Of a DNA stretch of 64,000 nucleotides, positions 1 through 7,637 are shown piece by piece; position 1 is the first letter of the stretch; each line of letters starts with the position of its first letter. The notes beneath the pieces were generated by a model that saw only the letters and a program-made list of their open reading frames with translations, was not told the origin of the DNA and made no database searches. Position numbers and translations under genes: made by a program. The DNA comes from JBKECF01 sp047974375. Its GTDB lineage: Bacteria; Bacillota; Clostridia; Lachnospirales; CAMZNU01. The stretch covers positions 62,001 to 126,000 of the forward strand of contig JBKECF010000006.1 in NCBI GenBank assembly GCA_047974375.1. The letters are read 5' to 3'.

Positions 1-2
1 CA

Positions 3-284
3 ATTGAATTAATTAGAAAAGGTATAAATATATCAAGAAAATATACAACATATTATAGATTAGCAAATTTTTATGAATTAAAATTCAAGGTTGAATATAG
101 AAGGAAAAATATATACGAGTCAAAAAAACTTTATAATCAACTCCTTATTCTTTATGGTATGGTGGGATTGGAGAAATTCAAAGAAAGAATTGTTTCTAAG
201 GTAGAAAAAGACTATATTATTAAAAAAAGGTTGGTAGTAAATGATATTAAACCATTTACTACCAACCTTCAACTAAATATTTAA
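3..284 (+). CDS. 3' end of an unidentified CDS, open at the window edge
   Basis: A reading frame stays open for 93 codons from the left edge to a TAA at 282-284. The predicted peptide is rich in Lys, Arg, Tyr and Ile. I do not recognise it. Its last 20 codons coincide with a long inverted repeat that acts as the terminator of the minus-strand tRNA operon, so the frame could be fortuitous in this AT-rich DNA. No function is proposed. Confidence 0.3.
   Translation: MELIRKGINISRKYTTYYRLANFYELKFKVEYRRKNIYESKKLYNQLLILYGMVGLEKFKERIVSKVEKDYIIKKRLVVNDIKPFTTNLQLNI
220..269 (-). terminator. Rho-independent terminator of the tRNA operon
   Basis: A 17-bp perfect stem (227-243 with 253-269) with a 9-nt loop is followed on the minus strand by a run of seven T (221-227 region). 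It lies just downstream of the tRNA-Lys 3' end on that strand, so it ends the tRNA-Phe/tRNA-Lys transcript. Confidence 0.85.
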
Positions 285-295
285 AAAAAAGAGAA

Positions 296-368
296 TGAAC
301 CACCCGGGGCTCGAACCCGGGACACCCAGATTAAAAGTCTGATGCTCTACCAACTGAGCTAGTGATCC
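296..368 (-). tRNA. tRNA-Lys (anticodon TTT)
   Basis: The 73-nt cloverleaf reads on the minus strand. Acceptor GGATCAC pairs with GTGGTTC including G-T pairs. The D-arm has AGCTCAGTTGGTAGAGC, the anticodon loop CTTTTAA gives TTT, and the T-arm has GGTTCGAGCC. The discriminator is A and no CCA is encoded. It is transcribed after tRNA-Phe, three bases downstream. Confidence 0.97.
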
Positions 369-371
369 ATA

Positions 372-444
<73 letters not shown>

Positions 445-463
445 TTGTTTAGCAACAAAAAAT

Positions 464-492
464 ATTATATAAAATTTTTTTATACTTGTCAA
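464..492 (-). promoter_or_regulatory. Consensus sigma-A promoter for the tRNA operon
   Basis: On the minus strand TTGACA (492-487) and TATAAT (469-464) are both perfect and separated by exactly 17 bp. The -10 ends 20 nt before the tRNA-Phe 5' end. Such a strong promoter is expected for stable RNA. Confidence 0.9.
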
Positions 493-766
493 TAGTTTTT
501 TTGGATTTTTTTGAATTTTTGTAAATTAGAATTTTAACTATCCTTAAAACCGAATTATTTTTACTAGTGTAATTATTTATTTCCATTATTAAAACTGAAA
601 TAATTTCTAAAAAAAATATTCTTAATAGCATAATTAAATTAGCTTTACATATGTTTTATAAATATTTTTAAAAATTATGCAAAAACACTTCAAATTTCAT
701 ATTAAAAATGATAGAATATTTATGAAATATACATAAAACGAAAATAAAGTGTTATTACTATATCAC

Positions 767-796
767 TTGACATTTTATTATGTTTATAACTACAGT
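767..796 (+). promoter_or_regulatory. Candidate promoter for the 5'-nucleotidase gene
   Basis: TTGACA at 767-772 is followed 18 bp later by TACAGT (791-796), a weak -10. The ribosome site AGGAGAG (805-811) and ATG 817 follow closely. The -35 is clear and the -10 is uncertain. The rest of the 445-766 gap shows only AT-rich sequence and the divergent tRNA promoter. Confidence 0.4.
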
Positions 797-816
797 ATAA
801 AGATAGGAGAGATTTT

Positions 817-3048
817 ATGAAAAAAGCTACAAAACTAAGTAGAGTGTGTATGGCTGTGGCACTAGCTGCTACAACTACATTTGCTGCTTTTACATCACTA
901 GCATTTGCTGACGAAACAACGTCTAAGGAAAATGCAGAAGGAAGTAAAACAATAACTATACTAGGAACATCGGACCTTCACAGCGGAATATGGGGATATT
1001 CCTACGAGGACAACGAAGAAACAACCAACAATGGTATGGCTCGTCTATATACTTATATAAAACAAACTCGTGAGGAAAATCCAAATACATTTTTAATAGA
1101 TGCAGGTGATGACATTCAAGGCAGTATAATGACGGATGATATTTATAACAAAACTCCTGAGCTGGAGCACCCAGTTATCTCTGCTATGAATTACATGGGT
1201 TATGATTCAATGGCTCTTGGAAATCATGAATTCAATTGGGGAATTCCTACAATGAAAAAGATTTTATCTCAAGCGGAGTTTCCTGTACTTGCTGCAAATG
1301 TAAAAGATGAAGATGGTAATTTAGTTACAGGTAAAGGATGGACAATAGTAGAACGTGGCGGAGTTAAAGTTGCAATTATAGGAACAGTTACGCCAGATGT
1401 TCCTATTTGGGATGGTGGAAAAGAAGGAATTGATGAGGCTACTTATGAGGCTGGTAACACAGCAGTAAAGGCAGCTATTAAAGAAATAAGGGATAAAGCT
1501 GACATAATAGTAGTTTCCACTCACATGGGTATGTATGCTGAGTTTGATGAAGAAAATGGTTCTGATTCGGCACAAAAAATACTAGATGACAATCCTGAGA
1601 TAGATGTGCTTCATGTTGCTCACAATCATGTTGTAGTGCAAGAAAAACAAGGGGACACTGTAATTGGTGGTGTGCGTAACTTAGGTAGGGACATAGCACG
1701 TTTCGACTTAACTTTAGATGAAAATAATAATATAATAGACAGCACAATAAATGTTGTAGACATGACTGATGTTGAACCAAGTGAAGAAATTCGCTCTATG
1801 GACATAGTAAAAGAGGCACACCAAAAGACAATAGAATTTATAAATGGTGGCGGAGCTGAAGGCGAAGAAGAAGGTGGAGCTGTTTTAGGTTCAACAACTG
1901 ATAAATTCCAACCAGTAGATGAAATTACAGGAATACCATCTGGACGTCTAATGGATACGGCTGTTACAGACCTTATTAATAAAATTCAATTAGAAAATTC
2001 AGGTGCAGATGTGTCAGCAGTTGCTTTGTTTAAAAATACAAGTGACCTTCCTGAAGGTGAATTAAATTATGGTGATATATTTAATATTTACAAATTTGAT
2101 AATACACTATATCGTGTAGCTGTTACAGGAAAAGAACTTAAAAACTACATGGAGTGGTCAGCAGAATGCTATAATCAATGGCAGTCTGGAGATATTAATA
2201 TTTCATTTGACCCAGACTACCCAGGATACTTATACGATATGTTTGCAGGAGTTGATTATCAAATAGATTTAAGCCAGACAAAAGGTGAAAGAATTAAAAA
2301 TCTTACTTTTAAAGGTGAACCCTTAAAAGATGACCAAATATTAACACTAGCTGTAAATAATTATCGTTACTCCTCAGCGCTTAAGGCTGGTGGTCTTATT
2401 GAAGGTACAAAAGATTGGGAATCTTCTAATTCCATTAGAGATATGATTGTTGAATATTTTGCTGAAAATTCTCCTGTTACTCCAAGTGTAGACAATAATT
2501 GGGAAATAATAGGTGTAGACCTTCAAATTGATAATCCAGAACGTATAGCTATTATAGAACGAATTAATGCAGGAGAGGTGAAAGTTCCATATGACAAAAG
2601 TATTAATTTAAATGATAGTAGTACTATTATAGAAGTAACTGAACCTTATGAAATGGAAATATCAGACAGCAAAAGAGCTAAAAAAGAAGATAAGAAAAAA
2701 ACTGACACGGAAATAACAGAAAATAAATCAATAATGATTAATGGTGTAGAAGTTGCAGAGTACATAGAAACTGAAGAAGGAATATTTGTACCTCTTAGAA
2801 AAATTTCTGATACTTTAGGCTTAACTTTAAATTGGCTTAAGGAAACAAAAAGTTCCCAGATAACAAATGGCGTTTTCTCTAGTAATATTACCATAGGAAA
2901 CAAAGAATACACAATAAATAAATCTTTAAAACAATTTGAATATGCACCACAAATAATTGACGATTTAACTTATGTTCCTGTATCTTATGTTACAGATGCA
3001 TTAGCTTTAGAATATAAAATAGAAAATGGAACTTTAACTATATCTTAG
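817..3048 (+). CDS. Secreted 5'-nucleotidase / 2',3'-cyclic phosphodiesterase family metallophosphoesterase with C-terminal stalk domain
   Basis: It probably hydrolyses extracellular nucleotides or another phosphoester outside the membrane. A signal peptide spans residues 1-31 with cleavage near AFA-DE. The metallophosphatase domain shows TSDLH (D53, H55), DAGDD (about 95-99) and GNHE (135-138). The usual GHxH is AHNH here. The 5'-nucleotidase C-terminal substrate domain follows at about 350-550 (LNYGDIFNIYKFDN region). A linker rich in Lys and Glu leads to a copper-amine-oxidase-N-like stalk at about 630-743, with the typical FVPLRKISDTLG and TYVPVSYVTDAL strands. It is monocistronic, with a good AGGAGAG site 5 nt before the ATG. 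The exact substrate is not decided by sequence. Confidence 0.9.
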   Translation: MKKATKLSRVCMAVALAATTTFAAFTSLAFADETTSKENAEGSKTITILGTSDLHSGIWGYSYEDNEETTNNGMARLYTYIKQTREENPNTFLIDAGDDIQGSIMTDDIYNKTPELEHPVISAMNYMGYDSMALGNHEFNWGIPTMKKILSQAEFPVLAANVKDEDGNLVTGKGWTIVERGGVKVAIIGTVTPDVPIWDGGKEGIDEATYEAGNTAVKAAIKEIRDKADIIVVSTHMGMYAEFDEENGSDSAQKILDDNPEIDVLHVAHNHVVVQEKQGDTVIGGVRNLGRDIARFDLTLDENNNIIDSTINVVDMTDVEPSEEIRSMDIVKEAHQKTIEFINGGGAEGEEEGGAVLGSTTDKFQPVDEITGIPSGRLMDTAVTDLINKIQLENSGADVSAVALFKNTSDLPEGELNYGDIFNIYKFDNTLYRVAVTGKELKNYMEWSAECYNQWQSGDINISFDPDYPGYLYDMFAGVDYQIDLSQTKGERIKNLTFKGEPLKDDQILTLAVNNYRYSSALKAGGLIEGTKDWESSNSIRDMIVEYFAENSPVTPSVDNNWEIIGVDLQIDNPERIAIIERINAGEVKVPYDKSINLNDSSTIIEVTEPYEMEISDSKRAKKEDKKKTDTEITENKSIMINGVEVAEYIETEEGIFVPLRKISDTLGLTLNWLKETKSSQITNGVFSSNITIGNKEYTINKSLKQFEYAPQIIDDLTYVPVSYVTDALALEYKIENGTLTIS

Positions 3049-3058
3049 TATTTACATA

Positions 3059-3338
3059 AAAGGAGCTGTCTTGAAATAAAAAATATCATCAAATTAAAAG
3101 GCAATATTAAGATATTCTATACAAAAATGAAAAAAGAGCGATGGATTTTCGCTCTTTTTTTAATCGGTAAGAATTAGAACCCCGCCTTAATGCTGGAATC
3201 TGGTCGTTTACTACGTAAACTGCTCGATTATGCAGCTAAATAGGTGGTGGGACTATCTACCTGTCGAAAGCTTTGCGACCAATGGTTTAGGGCAAAGCAC
3301 CAAGGTTTTTTCTTTTCCTGACAGCTCCCTTTTATCTT
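3059..3338 (-). repeat. MITE-like repeat, copy A, with inverted ends and an internal terminator
   Basis: About 280 bp lie between inverted ends AAAAGGAGCTGTC (left) and its near-complement GACAGCTCCCTTTT (right). Read on the minus strand, its first 55 bp (AGAAAAAACCTTGGTGCTTT and following) and its last 100 bp match copy D at 39271-39590. It contains a hairpin module with stem GTTTAC/GTAAAC at 3206-3220 and a terminator. It fills the gap between two convergent genes and no open frame is convincing inside it. Confidence 0.7.
3131..3161 (+). terminator. Terminator carried by repeat copy A
   Basis: AAAAAGAGCG pairs with CGCTCTTTTT around a short loop, with A and T runs on both sides, so it can act in both directions. 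It follows the 5'-nucleotidase gene. The equivalent GAGCGA/TCGCTC hairpin is present in repeat copy D. Confidence 0.8.
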
Positions 3339-3343
3339 ATATA

Positions 3344-5677
3344 TTATTGTATCCTTTTAACAACAAGCTTAATTTGTGTGTCAGGTGGTAACAAAACGCC
3401 AGAGGCTGGCATTTGTGATATAATTTCATGTTTTGGCTCTAATACATTAATAACTGTTTTTTCAGTTGAAGTTTCTTCAGTGTTTTCAACTGCATCTTCT
3501 GTTGGGGTTTCACTTTGAATATTTAAATTAGGATTATCAATTTCTTGTGAAACTGTTCTAAAACCTTCATTTATAAGTAATTCTTCGCCGGCATTAAAAT
3601 CCATTCCCGTCACATCAGGGACTTCAATTAAAGCACTATTATTAATATTTTCTACAGTTAAATAATATGTAGCATTCTCTTGTATAAGTGCTGAAGGAAT
3701 AGGTATTTGCTTTACAACTGTATCGCCGTTTCCTATTATCTCGTAATTTTCTCCGTTTTTGTTTAAGGCTTCAATGCTAGATACTACATTTTTATTGATA
3801 TAATCATAAGCGGTTTTATTACTTATAATTTCTTCAGGTACAAAACCATCTGGTTGAATGTTATAGTAACTTATTAATGTTTCAAAAACTTCCTTCATCA
3901 TTGGCACTGCAGAGGTAACATTACTAACATATTCTGCAGGTTTAAAGACAACCCCTAAAGCAATATATTGAGGCTTGTCCGTCGGTAAAAATCCAACAAA
4001 ACTCACAGAATAATCTTCTTTATTACGTAAACCTTGCTCGGCTGTACCTGTTTTACCAGCTATAGTGTAGCCTGGTATTTTTAGTTTTTTCCCAGTACCG
4101 TTTTCTACAACATTAATCATATCATTTGTAACTATATCTGTTGTTTCTTTAGTTAGAATTTTCTTGTTTATCATTGGTTCAGTATTTTTAATTATGTTGT
4201 TGTCGCTATCTTTAATTTGAGAAACAATGTATGGCGTATATAAGTAGCCACCGTTGGCAATAGCGCTAAGTGCTGTAATGGCTTGAATGGAAGTTACGTT
4301 AAATCCTTGCCCCATAGCACCTGTGGCAAGCTCAACGGGATTTAGTTGTTCAATGGGGTTTATAATTCCATATGATTCTGCGGGTAAATCTATATTAGTA
4401 TAAGCTCCAAAACCGTAATCCAATTGAGAACTATGATATATACTGCGTCCTAATGCCGATGATACATTCATGTAAACAACATTACAGGAATTTGTCAATC
4501 CATCTCTCATAGTTTGGTTCCCGTGACCTATTTTATGCCAACAACTTACTTTTGTGCCATCGGAAAATTCTTTATAACCAGGGCAAAAGAAAACTTCGGA
4601 TAGGCCAACTAAACTTTCCTCTATTGCTGTAGCTTCTACTAGAGGTTTGTAAATTGAACCAGGCTCGAAGGTGTCGGATACATTAAAATTTCTCCAAACC
4701 TTATATAACATTTCACCTTGTTCTTCTGGAGTCGCAGCTTCATAGTTTGAAGTGAAGTTAGTCCCGCTTATATAAGAAATATTACCAGGGTGATTATTGC
4801 TAAAGTTTGGTGCCTCACTCATTGCTAAAATTTCCCCTGTGTTGGGGTTCATTACGATTATGCCAACGTTTACAGCATTCATTTCATTGTGATATTTGAT
4901 TGCTATTTGGTCAATTGTTTCTTGTAAATCTCTATCAATTGTAGTTACTAAGTCGTACCCAGCAATGGGTTCTACAGTCATGGTGGACACTTCACCGTTA
5001 TCGTTGTAACTGCTAAACCTTCTTCCATTTACGCCTGTTAATTGTTCATTATAAATACGTTCTAAACCCCAGTTTCCGTCTCCGTTGTCCCCACGCATAA
5101 AACCGACAATTTGTGGGGCTAAGTTATCTAAAGGGTAAATCCTCTTGGAAAATTCTTCAGAATGAACGCCTGATAACCCTTTTTTTGAAACTTCATCAAG
5201 TAAGTCTTGTAGTTCTGTATAGGTTAACTCATTTTTTATTACTAAATAGTTATTATTATTTATTGGGACGCCTTTAGAATCGACTTTAATAAATTCATTT
5301 GCCTCTTCTAAGGTGAAGCCAAGTTTACTACTTAATATAGGCGGTAAATTTTCGTAAATCTTTTTATTTTTATGCATCTCATTAAATTTTTGTATCTGTT
5401 TATTATCTATTATTACATTATAGTATGTATTACTTTGTGCCATAATGTTGCCATTTCTATCTAGTATATTTCCACGTGGGGAAACTAGAGTTTTTTCATC
5501 AGATTGGCTTGCAGCTTGTCGAATGGCTATTTTTTCATATTCATCTCCATGAGCATATTTTAAATAACTAATTTTTAAAATTACAATAACAATACATATT
5601 ATGAACAAAACTCTAATTATTACTAATTTCCTTTTAAAAAGTTTTTCTCTTTTTATTAAATCATTTTCTAAATCCAT
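3344..5677 (-). CDS. Class B penicillin-binding protein, FtsI/SpoVD-like, with C-terminal PASTA domains
   Basis: It is a transpeptidase that cross-links septal or spore-cortex peptidoglycan. One N-terminal membrane anchor lies at about residues 18-38. The dimerisation domain begins near SPRGNILDRNG. The catalytic motifs are SxxK (GSIYKP, about 341), SCN (about 396-398) and KTG (about 543). Two PASTA-like repeats follow at about 645-777 (EVPDVTGMDFNAGEELL and a final QMPASG segment). It sits 9 nt after the FtsL-like gene, in the usual rsmH-ftsL-PBP order. PASTA-bearing members include SpoVD and some FtsI/PBP2X, so I leave the symbol open. Confidence 0.92.
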   Translation of the reverse strand: MDLENDLIKREKLFKRKLVIIRVLFIICIVIVILKISYLKYAHGDEYEKIAIRQAASQSDEKTLVSPRGNILDRNGNIMAQSNTYYNVIIDNKQIQKFNEMHKNKKIYENLPPILSSKLGFTLEEANEFIKVDSKGVPINNNNYLVIKNELTYTELQDLLDEVSKKGLSGVHSEEFSKRIYPLDNLAPQIVGFMRGDNGDGNWGLERIYNEQLTGVNGRRFSSYNDNGEVSTMTVEPIAGYDLVTTIDRDLQETIDQIAIKYHNEMNAVNVGIIVMNPNTGEILAMSEAPNFSNNHPGNISYISGTNFTSNYEAATPEEQGEMLYKVWRNFNVSDTFEPGSIYKPLVEATAIEESLVGLSEVFFCPGYKEFSDGTKVSCWHKIGHGNQTMRDGLTNSCNVVYMNVSSALGRSIYHSSQLDYGFGAYTNIDLPAESYGIINPIEQLNPVELATGAMGQGFNVTSIQAITALSAIANGGYLYTPYIVSQIKDSDNNIIKNTEPMINKKILTKETTDIVTNDMINVVENGTGKKLKIPGYTIAGKTGTAEQGLRNKEDYSVSFVGFLPTDKPQYIALGVVFKPAEYVSNVTSAVPMMKEVFETLISYYNIQPDGFVPEEIISNKTAYDYINKNVVSSIEALNKNGENYEIIGNGDTVVKQIPIPSALIQENATYYLTVENINNSALIEVPDVTGMDFNAGEELLINEGFRTVSQEIDNPNLNIQSETPTEDAVENTEETSTEKTVINVLEPKHEIISQMPASGVLLPPDTQIKLVVKRIQ

Positions 5678-5686
5678 AGTGCTCCT

Positions 5687-6211
5687 TTAGTAAAAAATAT
5701 TTGCAAAAAAATCTTTAATTCTATTTAAAAAGCTTGAATCAGCAGGTATTATGTCGTTATAGTTAACATAGCTTTCGCTTGTGGGTTTAATATATATAAT
5801 TTGGTATGATTCGGGCTTTCTCATATTTAGTTCTTCTTTTGCGCGTCTTTCTATTTCTTGTATATCATAACTTTGTGCAAGCTCTACTTCTAAACTATTT
5901 ATTATATCATTTTTTTCTTTAAGGGCATCACGATTTTCCGTAATAGTGTAATTAATACTATCCATTTTTGATTGTATAAATAAATTTGCTGTAAGAAAAA
6001 TAAAAGAATAAAATACTAAAAATAAAAAGATATTTCTACTTTTTATATTAACTTTATTTATACGTATAATGTTTCTATCTTCATTGGTAAGTGAATTTTT
6101 TTTAGGTATTATTTTTCCTTGTTCTATAACTTTAGTTTCTTTATTCTGTATTTCCTTGTTAGTTAATTTTACGGCTTCAGTGCCATGTATGTAGTTATAT
6201 TTATTAGGCAT
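5687..6211 (-). CDS. ftsL: FtsL-like septum-formation protein
   Basis: It is a small bitopic division protein. A cytoplasmic, basic N-terminal half is followed by one membrane segment (NIFLFLVFYSFIFLTANLF) and an extracytoplasmic coiled coil containing REALKEK-like heptads, ending near the membrane-distal side. I start it at ATG 6211 because AGGAGA lies 6 nt upstream. A longer reading from a TTG at 6238 would overlap the rsmH stop and lacks a good ribosome site. Size, topology and position between rsmH and the PBP identify it more than sequence identity does. Confidence 0.8.
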   Translation of the reverse strand: MPNKYNYIHGTEAVKLTNKEIQNKETKVIEQGKIIPKKNSLTNEDRNIIRINKVNIKSRNIFLFLVFYSFIFLTANLFIQSKMDSINYTITENRDALKEKNDIINSLEVELAQSYDIQEIERRAKEELNMRKPESYQIIYIKPTSESYVNYNDIIPADSSFLNRIKDFFANIFY

Positions 6212-6234
6212 AATATCTCCTATTTTATTTTTTA

Positions 6235-7164
6235 TCAAATTTTTTCTAAAACACGTAGTTTGCTACTTCTAGAACGACGATTATTTTCTATTTCTTCATT
6301 TGTGGGTACTATGGGTTTTCTATTAATTATTTTAATCTTTGCTTCTTTTTTACACATGCAAATTGGAAATTCGCGTGGGCAAATACAGGGGTTAGCCAAG
6401 GTATTAAATTTTTGTTTAATGATGCGGTCTTCTAGTGAATGAAAAGTTATAATAGACATACGTCCACCTTTGTTTAGAGATTCAACACAAACATCAATTG
6501 TATTTTCTAATATATTTAGTTCGTTATTAACTTCTATACGAAGTGCTTGAAATGTTTTTTTTGCTGGGTGAGAATTTTCTCGGGCTTTTTTTGGAATGGC
6601 TTTTTTTATTATACGGACTAAATCATCAGTGGTATTTATTTCTGTAGTTTCTCTTTCTTCAACTATAAATTTAGCAATTCTTTTTGCCCAACGTTCTTCG
6701 CCGTATTTTAAAATAATACCAGATAAATCATTTTCGCTATAGTTGTTAACAATGTATTTTGCATTAATATTATTTTCTTTATTCATGCGCATATCTAGTA
6801 TAGCATTTTGGTGATAGGAGAAACCTCTATCTTTTTCGTCTAACTGGTGTGAGCTAACACCTAAATCTAACAGCATACCATCAATTTTATCTATATTTAA
6901 TTTATATAAAATAGATTTTAAATTGGAAAAGTTATCATGAACAAAGAATGTTTTATCTAAATATTCCTTTAAAACTTCTCTCCCTTTAGCATGCGCATTT
7001 AAATCTTGGTCTATACATATTAGTTTACCAGTAGTTAATTTTTTTGCTATTTCTAATGAATGTCCGGCTCCACCCATGGTGCCGTCAACATAAACACCAT
7101 TTTTATTTATATTTAAACTATTAATGCTTTCATACAGCAAAACCGATATATGATTAAAATTCAT
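6235..7164 (-). CDS. rsmH: 16S rRNA (cytosine(1402)-N(4))-methyltransferase
   Basis: It methylates N4 of C1402 in 16S rRNA using S-adenosylmethionine. The 309-residue length is typical. Signatures are HISVLLYES at the N terminus, YVDGTMGGAGHS (SAM loop), LDLGVSSHQLD and GFSYHQNAILDMRMN. HSLEDRIIKQ and a cysteine-rich CICPREFPICMC stretch are near the end. It heads the rsmH-ftsL-PBP group, and the usual mraZ is not upstream in this window. A minus-strand TATAAT sits at 7215-7220. The gene ends in TGA. Confidence 0.96.
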   Translation of the reverse strand: MNFNHISVLLYESINSLNINKNGVYVDGTMGGAGHSLEIAKKLTTGKLICIDQDLNAHAKGREVLKEYLDKTFFVHDNFSNLKSILYKLNIDKIDGMLLDLGVSSHQLDEKDRGFSYHQNAILDMRMNKENNINAKYIVNNYSENDLSGIILKYGEERWAKRIAKFIVEERETTEINTTDDLVRIIKKAIPKKARENSHPAKKTFQALRIEVNNELNILENTIDVCVESLNKGGRMSIITFHSLEDRIIKQKFNTLANPCICPREFPICMCKKEAKIKIINRKPIVPTNEEIENNRRSRSSKLRVLEKI

Positions 7165-7294
7165 TTTTTCTCCTTGATGTTATTTATAATTTATTTAATT
7201 ATTCCTATTAGTGTATTATATTAACGCTCTTAAAACAATTAGAACGTATTTTCTGGTTATAAATTTTAAAACAAGTGGCATTGATTAGAAAATT

Positions 7295-7490
7295 TATCGG
7301 TAAGAATTAGATCTCTACCTCAATGTATAATGGGTGGCAGGACAGTCTAACATGGTCGAAAGCTGTGCTTTCTGCTCGACTATGCAACCAAGTAAACAAC
7401 CAACTCGGTTATGCGACCAAATTCGCCGTTCAATGGGGGTGAGAGCCCCCACTGACGGATAGGTCTATTGACTTGCTCTCCTGTACACAT
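7295..7490 (+). repeat. Structured repeat related to copies A and C (copy B)
   Basis: It starts with ATCGGTAAGAATTAGA, also present at 3163-3178. It contains the GGTC hairpin module with stem GAAAGC/GCTTTC (358-363 with 367-372), flanked like copy A by GGTC and TGCTCGA. TATGCAACCAAGT and TATGCGACCAAAT words follow, then a GGGGG/CCCCC hairpin near 7435-7452. It occupies the space between the divergent rsmH and glgB genes. No inverted ends like those of copies A and D were found. Confidence 0.55.
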
Positions 7491-7574
7491 TTCACAATTA
7501 TTATATACTATTTTACGTAAAAGTGTAAGAAAGTGAAGTTTAATTGTTTATATTTAATGCAAATTGTGATTATG

Positions 7575-7583
7575 TGTTATAAT
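7575..7583 (+). promoter_or_regulatory. Extended -10 promoter element for glgB
   Basis: TGTTATAAT (TGn plus a perfect TATAAT) lies 55 nt before the glgB ATG. No clear -35 is visible, as is usual for extended -10 promoters. Confidence 0.55.
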
Positions 7584-7637
7584 GTAAATAAGATTAATCA
7601 GTTTATCAATAGATAAAAAATACACAAGGAGGCACCT

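Noticed and set aside
449..631. 60-codon minus-strand frame upstream of the tRNA operon
   Set aside because: It overlaps the tRNA promoter, has no ribosome site and is Asn/Lys/Ile-rich, as expected by chance in AT-rich DNA.
6212..6238. Upstream TTG start for the FtsL-like gene
   Set aside because: It overlaps the rsmH stop and has no ribosome site, while ATG 6211 has AGGAGA at the right distance.
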